From: Paenibacillus sedimenti
Lineage (GTDB): Bacteria; Bacillota; Bacilli; Paenibacillales; NBRC-103111
Direction of reading: 5' to 3'
DNA length: 64,000 nucleotides
Assembly (NCBI RefSeq): GCF_014534655.1
Contig: NZ_JACVVD010000007.1
Coordinates: forward strand, 62,001-126,000
A program made the translations under genes and the position numbers. The notes under the pieces were generated by a model. It had not been told where the DNA came from. It did not search any database and saw only the letters and a program-made list of their open reading frames with translations. Below, one piece after another: positions 38,518 through 46,126 of the stretch. How positions within the stretch are numbered: position 1 is the stretch's first letter; every line of letters starts with the position of its first letter.

Positions 38518-39645
38518 TTAATCTTGGTGTTTCTCCAGCCATGCCTTCATAATGCGTAAAAAAACGTTGGGAAACGCATACTGGTGCAGCTCGTCAGCAT
38601 TAACCCAGCGATAATGAAACGGCACCCAATCTCCCCCGTCCCGCTGACGACCGATGTCTCCCAGCTTGGCACGGTATACCTTCATATTCCATACAATATG
38701 ACTGAATACGTGCTCCGTATCCATGAACCATTCTACAGGACTAATAACGATTTGTTCTTGATCGGCCAGACTTTGACGGAGCTCATTCATATTGTCGACG
38801 ACATCTTCGTACCACTCTGATAACTTCCATTCCACATGAGGCAGTTCCCACATCTTGGCCAGCAGCCCTTCTTGGGGCCTCTGCCGAATCAACCATTTTC
38901 CTTCATGTTCGCCCGTACCTTCAATTAAAGCGACAGCCCGCAGCTCAGGGCGTGGCGGTTTGGCTTTCTTCTTAATAGGAAGCGATTCTTCCATGCCCGC
39001 TTCGCGTGCGCTGCAATGCGCCATCACCGGACATGTGAGACAATGCGGAGATCGAGGTGTACATACCATCGCCCCTAACTCCATCAACGCTTGATTGAAG
39101 TCGCTAGCCGTTCCATCCAGGATCAGCTCTCGTGCCAATTTCTCCATCCGCACCCTGGTCGCAGGCTTCATAATATCTTCTTCGATGAGAAAATAGCGGG
39201 ATAGCACCCGCATCACATTGCCGTCAACAGCAGGCTCCGGCTTGTTATAAGCGATGCTCAGAATCGCTCCGGACGTATACGGGCCGACGCCTTTTAACGA
39301 GGAAATTTCCTCTTTCTCCTGCGGAACAACGCCCCCATAGCGCTCGTGCACTTCCCTTACTGCACTTTGCAAATTTCGTGCTCTTGAGTAATAACCGAGG
39401 CCTTCCCATGCTTTCAGAACGTCTTCTTCCGGCGCAAGCGCCAATGCTTCAACGGTCGGAAACCGGTCCACGAAACGATGGAAGTACGGAATGACCGTAT
39501 CTACTCGCGTTTGCTGCAACATAACCTCGGAAATCCATATATAGTAAGGGTTTTTGCTTCTTCGCCAAGGTAAATCCCGTTTATGCATTCGGTACCAGTC
39601 CAGTAGGTTTTTGGAAAAATATGACTCTTTTTCTTCGCTGTACAT
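38518..39645 (-). CDS. mutY: A/G-specific adenine glycosylase MutY
   Basis: A 375-residue base-excision repair glycosylase removing A opposite 8-oxoG. Landmarks: LPWRRSKNPYYIWISEVMLQ QTRV, helix-hairpin-helix SSLKGVGPYTSGAILSIAYN with catalytic Asp in AVDGNVMRVLSR, the Fe-S cluster cysteines (C-x6-C-x2-C-x5-C in CTPRSPHCLTCPVMAHC) and a C-terminal NUDIX-like 8-oxoG recognition domain (about 240-370). The start at 39645 follows GAAGGAGAGCGC. Convergent with the Crp gene, 12 bases apart. Confidence 0.95.
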   Translation of the reverse strand: MYSEEKESYFSKNLLDWYRMHKRDLPWRRSKNPYYIWISEVMLQQTRVDTVIPYFHRFVDRFPTVEALALAPEEDVLKAWEGLGYYSRARNLQSAVREVHERYGGVVPQEKEEISSLKGVGPYTSGAILSIAYNKPEPAVDGNVMRVLSRYFLIEEDIMKPATRVRMEKLARELILDGTASDFNQALMELGAMVCTPRSPHCLTCPVMAHCSAREAGMEESLPIKKKAKPPRPELRAVALIEGTGEHEGKWLIRQRPQEGLLAKMWELPHVEWKLSEWYEDVVDNMNELRQSLADQEQIVISPVEWFMDTEHVFSHIVWNMKVYRAKLGDIGRQRDGGDWVPFHYRWVNADELHQYAFPNVFLRIMKAWLEKHQD

Positions 39646-39743
39646 GCGCTCTCCTTCTCTATCAGACACGTTCAAGTTATAATGATAAATGGACATGCTT
39701 CCATTATACGAGAAGTGCGGAAGAGAAAACTAGAGGTGAATGT

Positions 39744-40319
39744 ATGCAGAACACGAAGCAAACGGATTTGGCACATAGAAGGAAAGCTTGGATCGGGGAA
39801 GCACGCGTGCTGTTGCCGTTATTGAGCATTTGGGGTACTGAGTGGATATTCAGCGCACTGGTGGATGTCGCCATCATATGGGGGGACTTCGATTGGCTGA
39901 AACAAGCCGGTTTGATTACGGCCGTCGTGGCCAGTTTGATTCAAATCTGGGGCATGCGCAAGGAAATGCGCCGCGATGAGGATGCCAAGGTTATGGTGAG
40001 CGATCAGAGCGGATGGGGGCACCCTATCTTCCTGCTTCTGCCGGGTGCTCTGCTCATCGCAGCGATTGCGCTGCTGGAAGCGATTGGCGCCATCGGGCCC
40101 CTCTTCGCTCCCGTAATGCGAGCTTTTATCCTCGCGGTTGGTTTCGTGCAGTTCGGACTTCTGCTGGGGAGACCGCTTGTTTACCTGGGGCTGTGGCTAT
40201 TCACTCTGTCCGCAATTATGGGCGTGTGGTATCTCGGCTACTCGGCCGTGGTGCTCGAAGGCATGGGCGGCATCAGCCTGCTGGTTAGCGGGTATATGCT
40301 GCGGGTATGGGGGAAGTGA
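39744..40319 (+). CDS. Polytopic membrane protein, unknown
   Basis: About 191 residues with five or six hydrophobic segments (about 22-45, 52-74, 98-120, 125-145, 148-168, 172-190) and a positively charged loop near 70-90. I do not recognise a family. GAGGTGAATGT precedes the ATG at 39744. It lies 85 bases upstream of a cytochrome c gene on the same strand; a link to respiration is only suggested by position. Confidence 0.7.
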   Translation: MQNTKQTDLAHRRKAWIGEARVLLPLLSIWGTEWIFSALVDVAIIWGDFDWLKQAGLITAVVASLIQIWGMRKEMRRDEDAKVMVSDQSGWGHPIFLLLPGALLIAAIALLEAIGAIGPLFAPVMRAFILAVGFVQFGLLLGRPLVYLGLWLFTLSAIMGVWYLGYSAVVLEGMGGISLLVSGYMLRVWGK

Positions 40320-40404
40320 GCGAGTACGGAATGAACTGGATGAAATCCAATGACTGCCACACAGACGGAAATTAGATGAAGATCATCTTGGAGGGTCTTG
40401 AATC

Positions 40405-40845
40405 ATGGAAAATAAAATTAATCAGAGTACTGTAAAATGGAACATCCGCCGCGCAGCTAGGCGGGGTGTGAGACGCCTCGGCAGCGCGATGCTTGTCATT
40501 GCGCCGATGGCTCTGGTTTTGGCCGCTTGCGGCGGGGGCTCCAGTAACGGCGCAGCGATGCCGCCGGCATCGCCTGCCGCGACTGCCGCAGCGGGGGAAA
40601 GCAATCCTGCGTATGTGAAGGCGCAGGAGCTTTTTACAGCTAACAAGTGCATCAGCTGCCACGGTGTTGATTTGGCAGGCAAAGCCGGAGCTAAAACGAA
40701 TTTACAAAAGGTTGGCGGCAAAATGAGCAAAGAACAGATTGCAGAGCAAATCAACAATGGCGGCGGCGGTATGCTCGCCTACAAGTCCAAGCTCTCCGCT
40801 GATGAAGTCGGGCTGCTGACCGATTGGCTCAGCTCGAAAAAATAG
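40405..40845 (+). CDS. cccB: Cytochrome c-551 type lipoprotein
   Basis: A 146-residue c-type cytochrome. A long basic N-terminus leads to a lipoprotein signal with lipobox VLAAC (Cys about 42), then a low-complexity Gly/Ala/Pro linker and a haem domain (about 68-146) with the CISCH haem-binding motif and the distal Met in GGGGMLAYKSKLS. It would sit on the outer membrane face and carry electrons, like Bacillus CccB. GGAGGG precedes the ATG by about 11 bases. A stem-loop follows (GAGCAGCTC-GTTCA-GAGCTGCTC, 40846-40868). Confidence 0.88.
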   Translation: MENKINQSTVKWNIRRAARRGVRRLGSAMLVIAPMALVLAACGGGSSNGAAMPPASPAATAAAGESNPAYVKAQELFTANKCISCHGVDLAGKAGAKTNLQKVGGKMSKEQIAEQINNGGGGMLAYKSKLSADEVGLLTDWLSSKK

Positions 40846-41000
40846 AGCAGCTCGTTCAGAGCTGCTCCGACCGGGAATTGTGTGGGGCTGCTCGATGGTC
40901 ATGGAAATGGGTATCACAGCTCATAATCCTCATACTTATTAGAGTTACGATGTTCTTTATTTGCGTACTTTGAGACGCAAAGCTCTAGCGGAAAAGCTGC

Positions 41001-41390
41001 CTAGAGCTGCTCCACAATGGCATAGGCGGCAGCCATCGAATCCGTATGCGTGATACTGATATGGATGCGGTGGTTGCTGCCGTTTAGGCCTGCCCGCTCC
41101 AGCGCCGCCTCCGCTACACGGCATACCGGTTTGCCGAGCGGATCCGGCAGCACCTCGACGTCTTGAAAGCCGATTTGCTTGCCGATTCCGCAGCCTATCG
41201 CCTTTACAATCGCCTCTTTTGCCGCAAAGCGTCCCGCGGCGAATTCCGCAAGACGACCTCTCCTCTGCTCAGCCAACTCCCGTTCCTGAGGCGTCAAAAT
41301 CCGCTCCAGGAACCGCGCCGCAGTCGAGCCTGCAAGCATTTTGCGCATTCGTGCGATTTCAACCAAGTCTGTTCCGATTCCGATAATCAT
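41001..41390 (-). CDS. acpS: Holo-[acyl-carrier-protein] synthase
   Basis: A 129-residue phosphopantetheinyl transferase that activates ACP from CoA. It opens MIIGIGTDLVEIARM with the Mg-binding Asp, and has AEFAAGRFAAKEAIVKAIGCGIG, the family signature (WxxKEA-like FAAKEA) and HISITHTDSMAAAYAIVE at the C-terminus. The ATG at 41390 gives the normal family length; the 23 upstream residues of the open frame are not used. It is a single gene transcribed toward the cytochrome. Confidence 0.94.
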   Translation of the reverse strand: MIIGIGTDLVEIARMRKMLAGSTAARFLERILTPQERELAEQRRGRLAEFAAGRFAAKEAIVKAIGCGIGKQIGFQDVEVLPDPLGKPVCRVAEAALERAGLNGSNHRIHISITHTDSMAAAYAIVEQL

Positions 41391-41598
41391 CCGCGTGCCA
41401 GCCTCACTTTGCGTACATCGTTTTGCCAACAATGTACAGGATTCTCGATGGGTGGTCAAGGTCTACGCCCTAAATTTCAAAATAGGATTGCGCCTTCGTT
41501 ACCCCGAGGTAAGTAAGTGAACCTTATTTCAGTTCTTATGTCAGGCTTCTTGAGCAGGTATAATAGGCTTAACTCATAAATGCTGGGAGGCAAACCTT

Positions 41599-42576
41599 AT
41601 GAAAGCAATGCCGCTTGCAAAGCGTGGAATTTCGGACAGCCGATTGGTGTTCGGATGTATGGGGATTGGTGGTAATTGGAACCATGATCCATTAACAAAG
41701 GAAGATTATATCATTGCAGAGGCTGCTGTGGAGGCGGCTCTTTCAATTGGAATCACGATGTTTGACCATGCCGACATTTATAAAATGGGCAAATCCGAAA
41801 GTGTTTTCGGACAAATTCTGAAAAACAGACCCGATCTTCGCGATCAAATTGTGCTTCAGTCGAAGTGTGGGATCCGGCTGACGGACGGTGTCTTGGCGCA
41901 GCGGTATGATTTCTCCAAGAGCCACATCGTGGGCTCGGTGGACGGTATTCTCGAACGCCTTGGCGTCGAACATATCGATGTGCTTCTGCTGCATCGCCCT
42001 GATCCGCTGATGGAACCGGACGAGGTCGCGGAAGCGTTCAACGTGCTGAGATCAGCCGGTAAAGTGCGTCACTTCGGCGTGTCCAATATGACCGCATCGC
42101 AAATCCGCTTCCTGCAACGATCGATCGCCGAGCCTCTCGTCGTTAATCAACTGGAGATGAGCCTTGCTCGCACGGATTGGCTGGATCAAGGCATCCTCGT
42201 CAATCGCAAGGAAGGCGTTGGCGTTAATTTCGCCGATGGCATTATGGAGCACTGCCAAATGGAGGATATTCAAATTCAGGCATGGGGTCCGCTGGCGCAA
42301 GGGAAATATAGCGGTCAGAGCTTGGATGATGCCAGTGACGCCGTTAAGGAAACGGCTGCTCTTGTTCAGCGATTGGCAAACGAGAAAGAAACGACGCCGG
42401 AAGCGATCATTCTCGGCTGGTTGATGAAACATCCGGCTTACATTCAGCCGGTCATCGGCACTTCATCCGCAGCGCGCGTTCTCGCCTGCCAAGACGCAGT
42501 TCGCCAATCCGAGTTGATGAGCCGCGAAGAGTGGTATTTGCTTTATGAGAAGTCCAGAGGGCATCGGGTACCTTAA
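41599..42576 (+). CDS. Aldo/keto reductase
   Basis: A 325-residue NADPH-dependent oxidoreductase of the AKR superfamily (YdhF-like). The catalytic tetrad is visible: Asp and Tyr in MFDHADIYKMGKSE, Lys in VLQSKCGIR, and His in VLLLHRPDPL. The NADP-binding C-terminal part includes WGPLAQGKYSG, ILGWLMKHPAYIQPVIGTSS. Substrate unknown. CTGGGAGGCAAACCTT precedes the ATG. Stands alone with its own terminator. Confidence 0.9.
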   Translation: MKAMPLAKRGISDSRLVFGCMGIGGNWNHDPLTKEDYIIAEAAVEAALSIGITMFDHADIYKMGKSESVFGQILKNRPDLRDQIVLQSKCGIRLTDGVLAQRYDFSKSHIVGSVDGILERLGVEHIDVLLLHRPDPLMEPDEVAEAFNVLRSAGKVRHFGVSNMTASQIRFLQRSIAEPLVVNQLEMSLARTDWLDQGILVNRKEGVGVNFADGIMEHCQMEDIQIQAWGPLAQGKYSGQSLDDASDAVKETAALVQRLANEKETTPEAIILGWLMKHPAYIQPVIGTSSAARVLACQDAVRQSELMSREEWYLLYEKSRGHRVP

Positions 42577-42649
42577 GCAGTTATTGGTTTTTTTCACTGA
42601 AATGAACTGTATGTTTTGCAGTTTGGTGCTAGTTAGACGCAACGAATAA

Positions 42650-42688
42650 AGGCTGAAAGCCTCTCTTGTCGAGAGAATCTTTCAGCCT
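42650..42688. terminator. Bidirectional terminator
   Basis: AGGCTGAAAG...CTTTCAGCCT with an inner CTCTC/GAGAG hairpin, between the convergent aldo/keto reductase and nadE genes. Confidence 0.8.
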
Positions 42689-42705
42689 CTTTATTATTTA
42701 TGCGG

Positions 42706-43515
42706 TTAAATACCTGGAATCGGCGCACGTTTGTGCTCCGTTTTCAAATATTGCTTCTCCAGCTTCTCTTGAACGGCCGGATCGATTTGCTTTCCTTCCA
42801 GGTAGTCGCTGTTGTCGTTGTATGTAATGCCCAGCTCATTCTCGTCGGTTTGGCCTTCCCACAGTCCGGCTGTCGGCGCCTTATCGAGAACGCTTTGCGG
42901 AACGCCCAGCTTCGCCGCTAACATGCGCACTTGGCGCTTGTTCAGCGTGCTCAGCGGAGTGATATCGACCGCACCGTCGCCATACTTGGTAAAGAAGCCG
43001 GTGATGGCTTCAGACGCGTGGTCCGTGCCGACAACGATCAGCCCGAGTTCAAAAGCGAGCGCATACTGCATGACCATCCGCGTCCGCGCTTTAATGTTGC
43101 CTTTGCCGCCGCGGCTGACATGCTGGTGAACACCGATATGCTTAAGCCCGTATTCGACTTCAAGCGCAATTTCGTCGACGGCTTCCTGGATGTTGTTTTC
43201 GATTTGTTCCTTCAAATCGAAGGCTTTGGCTACCGCGTAGCTATCTTCAATATCGACTTGCTCGCCGTATGGCTGGAACACGCCGACGGTTTTGTATTCG
43301 GTTCCGGTTTCTGCGGTCAATTCATCCGTCGCCTTCTTGCACAGACCCGTTGTTACGGCGCTGTCGATGCCTCCGCTGATCGCGATCAGCAGGCCCTTGG
43401 CATTGGCTTTTCGTACATAATCCTTAAGAAAATCCACACGTTTGCGAATCTCCGCCTCGACATCAATTTCCGGCTTCACGCCGAGCTTTGCGATAATTTC
43501 CTGTTGCAGGCTCAT
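42706..43515 (-). CDS. nadE: NH3-dependent NAD+ synthetase
   Basis: A 269-residue amidating NAD synthase converting deamido-NAD to NAD. The P-loop LLIAISGGIDSAVTTGLCKK (PP-loop ATPase), QHVSRGGKGNIKARTRMVMQ, VVGTDHASEAITGFFTKYGDG and the C-terminal HKRAPIPGI are canonical. Start at 43515 (MSLQQE) follows GGTGGAGAG. No other NAD genes are adjacent. Confidence 0.95.
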   Translation of the reverse strand: MSLQQEIIAKLGVKPEIDVEAEIRKRVDFLKDYVRKANAKGLLIAISGGIDSAVTTGLCKKATDELTAETGTEYKTVGVFQPYGEQVDIEDSYAVAKAFDLKEQIENNIQEAVDEIALEVEYGLKHIGVHQHVSRGGKGNIKARTRMVMQYALAFELGLIVVGTDHASEAITGFFTKYGDGAVDITPLSTLNKRQVRMLAAKLGVPQSVLDKAPTAGLWEGQTDENELGITYNDNSDYLEGKQIDPAVQEKLEKQYLKTEHKRAPIPGI

Positions 43516-43613
43516 GCATCTCTCCACCTTTTCTCTCGTAATCTAACAATCACGTTCTTTAAGGATAGTATAGACTTAAGCCGTTGAAAATTCAAAGGCG
43601 CTTTTTCATGAGC

Positions 43614-43647
43614 AAAAAGCCCGCTTTGCCAGTGCTGCAATGCGGGC
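43614..43647 (-). terminator. Intrinsic terminator after bacilliredoxin gene
   Basis: GCCCGC-TTGC...GCAA-GCGGGC with TTTTTGC following on the minus strand. Confidence 0.75.
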
Positions 43648-43664
43648 CTTATTGAAGCTGAAGC

Positions 43665-44102
43665 TTATTTGCAATATTCGTTAAAAGCGCCGATCAAGTC
43701 GCCGGCGATCATATCGGCAGAGCGGTCTTCGATTTGGTGGCGTTGAATGAAGTGAACCAATTCACCGTTTTTGAAAAGTGCGATCGATGGTGAAGATGGC
43801 GGGTATGGCGCCAAATATTCGCGCGCTTTTGCCGTTGCATCCTTCTCTTGACCGGCGAACACCGTGTATGTGTACGTAGGCAATACGTCATTTTGCAGCG
43901 CTTTGGCCACGCCTGGACGGCATTGACCTGCCGCGCAACCGCAAACAGAGTTGATAACAAGCAGCATTGTGCCATCTTTGGAGCTTTCAATTGCTTGATC
44001 GACTTGCTCCGGCGTCAGCAGCTCCGTGATACCAATACGAGTCAAATCCTCTCTCATTGGTTTAACCATATCTTTCATGTAAGAATCAAAAGACATTGCC
44101 AT
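43665..44102 (-). CDS. brxB: Bacilliredoxin, BrxA/BrxB family (YphP/YqiW)
   Basis: A 145-residue thioredoxin-fold protein with the family CGC motif (NSVCGCAAGQCRPG), preceded by ESSKDGTMLLVI and followed by AREYLAPYPPSSPSIALFKN. Bacilliredoxins remove bacillithiol from mixed disulphides after oxidative stress, which fits a Bacillales host. The start at 44102 follows AGGGGTGGAACAT. Confidence 0.92.
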   Translation of the reverse strand: MAMSFDSYMKDMVKPMREDLTRIGITELLTPEQVDQAIESSKDGTMLLVINSVCGCAAGQCRPGVAKALQNDVLPTYTYTVFAGQEKDATAKAREYLAPYPPSSPSIALFKNGELVHFIQRHQIEDRSADMIAGDLIGAFNEYCK

Positions 44103-44224
44103 ATGTTCCACCCCTTAGGATTTTATAGTTAATAGTAAAACGTAATCTTTATCATTATTATACATCCGTCTGCCAGGAAAGCAAAGCGCAAAGTACCCGC
44201 CCCCAAAAAGGAATAAGACGAAAG

Positions 44225-44641
44225 CTATGCTTCCGCCTCATCCTTTGGCTTATCGATGGCCGCTCTGCCCGGATCCGATTGTCCCAGATCGTACTCGTAA
44301 GCGACATCTTTATCCGGATGCATGAATGTCCCGCCTTGCGGCGGTATGCCCTTCTCAAAAATGTTCCTATTCTCAGCGGTTTGAAATCCGATGTCCTTGT
44401 AGGGATGAACCCACTTATCGCCAGCCATGACAAAGGGGTCGGTGTTCTCGGTCCACTGAACGAGAGGTGAGTTCTCCGATTCATAGACATGATCGCCGAT
44501 GACGACGCCATGCTCATTCACAAAGGGCTGATGCGGACCGCGTCCTTGCTCGAATTGCGGAAGGAAGTTGATCTCGTATGGATCCAGATCGCCTTGTTCC
44601 TGAGCAGACTTGGACTGTTCGCTCTGATTTTGGTCGCTCAT
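44225..44641 (-). CDS. DUF3905-like protein
   Basis: A 138-residue, acidic, soluble protein with many aromatic/His/Pro residues (DPYEINFLPQFEQGRGPHQP, GDHVYESENSPLVQW, DKWVHPYKDIGF). It resembles the DUF3905 family of Bacillales; function unknown, family assignment from memory. AGGAGGAACACC precedes the ATG at 44641, and just upstream is a perfect hairpin nearly identical to that before the gene at 18101. The longer open frame upstream lacks a site. Confidence 0.7.
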   Translation of the reverse strand: MSDQNQSEQSKSAQEQGDLDPYEINFLPQFEQGRGPHQPFVNEHGVVIGDHVYESENSPLVQWTENTDPFVMAGDKWVHPYKDIGFQTAENRNIFEKGIPPQGGTFMHPDKDVAYEYDLGQSDPGRAAIDKPKDEAEA

Positions 44642-44656
44642 GGTGTTCCTCCTAAG

Positions 44657-44675
44657 AGTTTTCCAGAGGAAAACT
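44657..44675 (-). promoter_or_regulatory. Leader hairpin before ribosome-binding site
   Basis: AGTTTTCC-TCT-GGAAAACT followed by CTTAGGAGG on the minus strand, six bases before the ribosome-binding site of the DUF3905-like gene. Same stem, distance and flanking TTAGGAGG as at 18119-18138. Confidence 0.6.
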
Positions 44676-44693
44676 TTCTTCAATAAGCCTTGC

Positions 44694-44828
44694 TTATGTG
44701 GAAGGTCGGTTCGGACCGTCCAGTTTTTTATCGACAAAGCCTTCTTTGCCTGAGGTAGACGAGCTATTTTGACGCTCTTTGTTTTGCTGTGCTTGTTTGA
44801 TTTGCTCTTTGGAATCATTTTGGCTCAT
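44694..44828 (-). CDS. Possible internal small ORF (44 aa) within Lgt-like gene
   Basis: In the same frame as the Lgt-like gene, an ATG at 44828 is preceded by AAGGGAG at nine bases. It would encode a hydrophilic peptide (MSQNDSKEQIKQAQQNKERQ ... DKKLDGPNRPST) with the composition of small spore-type proteins and no relation to Lgt. It may be made separately from the same mRNA; this is inference. Confidence 0.35.
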   Translation of the reverse strand: MSQNDSKEQIKQAQQNKERQNSSSTSGKEGFVDKKLDGPNRPST

Positions 44829-45587
44829 TTGGCTCAGCTCCCTTCTGCTTGTATTATGTGCCAATCGTGGGAGAAGCATTCCAATGACAAGCATAAAAAG
44901 GAACAAAAGCTGCGGCCAGCTCAGATAGACCGCGGTTGGTATAGCGTCGTCAAAGAAGCTGGCTAACATTCCTGCTGCGCCCACGTAAAGCAGTGAAGTC
45001 TGAAGGAGTTTGCCCTGCTCCAGGGACGATCTTCTAGGCTGGATAAGCTGCTGCCAAATGAGCAGAGGGGCCAGCAATAAGGCGAAATACCCGTTATGCG
45101 GGTGAAAACGGCTGCTCGTACCCTCAATGCCAATGCCCCAAGGCAGCGAGGTCGGCTGACCATATTCCGGAATCAGCGCACAGTAGATAAAGGCAGCCGC
45201 AGTGATCCCGCATGATAGAACATCCAACAGCAGGATGAGAGGTATTTGATGCTTTCGTAATTGAAAGAAGGCGTAGATGATTGCCAGCATCAATCCAAGC
45301 AGCATCTCCATGCTTGAACCGGACACCATCAGAAGCTTGGCAGGCTGCGTCCATAACAAAGATGGCTGCGTTAGGATGACGCCTAGCTTCCAGGTGAGCA
45401 TGACGATGATGCCGCCATTGAAAATGATATCATCAATGGGATACTTGGCTGGATCATTCACACCTTGTGACCTCAGTATACGGCGTCCCTGTCTGCGAAT
45501 CAGCCAAAAGCCTATGATGCAAGCAAGCAGCAGTGCGAGCAATCGTCCCTGCAGCTGCAGCGGCCCTATTTGTAACACATCAGGCAT
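44694..45587 (-). CDS. Lgt-like membrane protein lacking catalytic residues
   Basis: A 297-residue protein with about seven membrane segments. The segment PEYGQPTSLPWGIGIEG, followed by RFHPHNGYFALLL, matches in order the EEYGxPTxLPWG and RHPTQLYE region of prolipoprotein diacylglyceryl transferase. But the HGG motif of Lgt is replaced by SSM and the RIGNFxNG motif by a non-polar stretch (AFIYCALIP), so normal transferase activity is unlikely. The last 44 residues are charged and may be a separate small protein (see 44694-44828). GGAGGACGGGTTGCT precedes the ATG. Confidence 0.65.
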   Translation of the reverse strand: MPDVLQIGPLQLQGRLLALLLACIIGFWLIRRQGRRILRSQGVNDPAKYPIDDIIFNGGIIVMLTWKLGVILTQPSLLWTQPAKLLMVSGSSMEMLLGLMLAIIYAFFQLRKHQIPLILLLDVLSCGITAAAFIYCALIPEYGQPTSLPWGIGIEGTSSRFHPHNGYFALLLAPLLIWQQLIQPRRSSLEQGKLLQTSLLYVGAAGMLASFFDDAIPTAVYLSWPQLLFLFMLVIGMLLPRLAHNTSRRELSQMSQNDSKEQIKQAQQNKERQNSSSTSGKEGFVDKKLDGPNRPST

Positions 45588-45901
45588 AGCAACCCGTCCT
45601 CCCGTTGATCATTACCTTTATGGTAAACGATGGGAGGCAGGCTCACAACTATTACGTTATATCGACGTCATCGAACAACATATGTCAATATTTCCCGGGA
45701 AATTTGTAGAAGCAAAAGATTTGATGTCTAAAATGAAAAAGCCCGTTTTCATTCTTATTCCTTATGACTTTGGTATGAGTTCGGTTGCTTCCCGGATCTC
45801 TAGGCTACATCTCACGATCTATTCATTTCAGGTACAACTAGTTCTTAATACTATAGCAGGGTATCTTCCAAAATGATCTTTCTGTCGGATATTGCGATAA
45901 T
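45588..45901. other. Intergenic region
   Basis: A plus-strand frame stays open across much of this stretch but begins inside the Lgt-like gene and has no ribosome-binding site at any internal start. It ends before the promoter of the riboswitch-controlled operon. I do not call a gene. Confidence 0.4.
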
Positions 45902-45929
45902 CTGACATGCATTATGATAGGACTATATT
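45902..45929 (+). promoter_or_regulatory. Promoter of c-di-GMP riboswitch operon 1
   Basis: CTGACA (45902-45907), a 16-base spacer and TATATT (45924-45929). The expected start is about 30 bases before the riboswitch aptamer. Confidence 0.6.
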
Positions 45930-45965
45930 ACAATTCGAACGATTATCTTCGCAAAAATTGAAAAA

Positions 45966-46042
45966 GGCAAACCCGGTCAAAGCCGGTGACGCAAAGCTAC
46001 AGGGGCTAAGGTGCCAAGAAGACACTATGCCAGCCAGTTACC
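45966..46042 (+). promoter_or_regulatory. c-di-GMP-I (GEMM) riboswitch 1
   Basis: Hallmarks of the class I c-di-GMP aptamer: GGCAAACC, a P1b-type hairpin around GGTCAAAGCC, the invariant GTGACGCAAAGC, then a CAGGGGCTAA...GCCAGCCAG second helix, closing with GTTACC. The P1b loop is CAAA rather than the common GAAA. The closing strand TTACCAA (46038-46044) is exactly complementary to TTGGTAA in the terminator (46070-46076), so ligand-stabilised aptamer folding and the anti-terminator would compete. It precedes a glycosyltransferase operon. Confidence 0.9.
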
Positions 46043-46062
46043 AAGGTGCGGGAGTGCTTGTG

Positions 46063-46090
46063 CCCCTTTTTGGTAAAAGGGGTATTTTTT
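46063..46090 (+). terminator. Riboswitch 1 expression-platform terminator
   Basis: CCCCTTTT-TGGT-AAAAGGGG followed by TATTTTTT, 20 bases after the aptamer and 37 bases before the first gene. Confidence 0.9.
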
Positions 46091-46126
46091 ATTGCCCATA
46101 ACATGATGAAAAGCGGGGTTGGTTAT

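Noticed and set aside
45277-45876. A plus-strand frame of 199 codons running from the Lgt-like gene into the intergenic gap
   Set aside because: First half is antisense to the Lgt-like gene; no ribosome-binding site at any internal start; no recognised domain. A gene remnant in 45600-45876 cannot be excluded.
46046-46126. Extended start of the glycosyltransferase gene
   Set aside because: The extension covers the riboswitch terminator; the ATG at 46127 has a proper ribosome-binding site.
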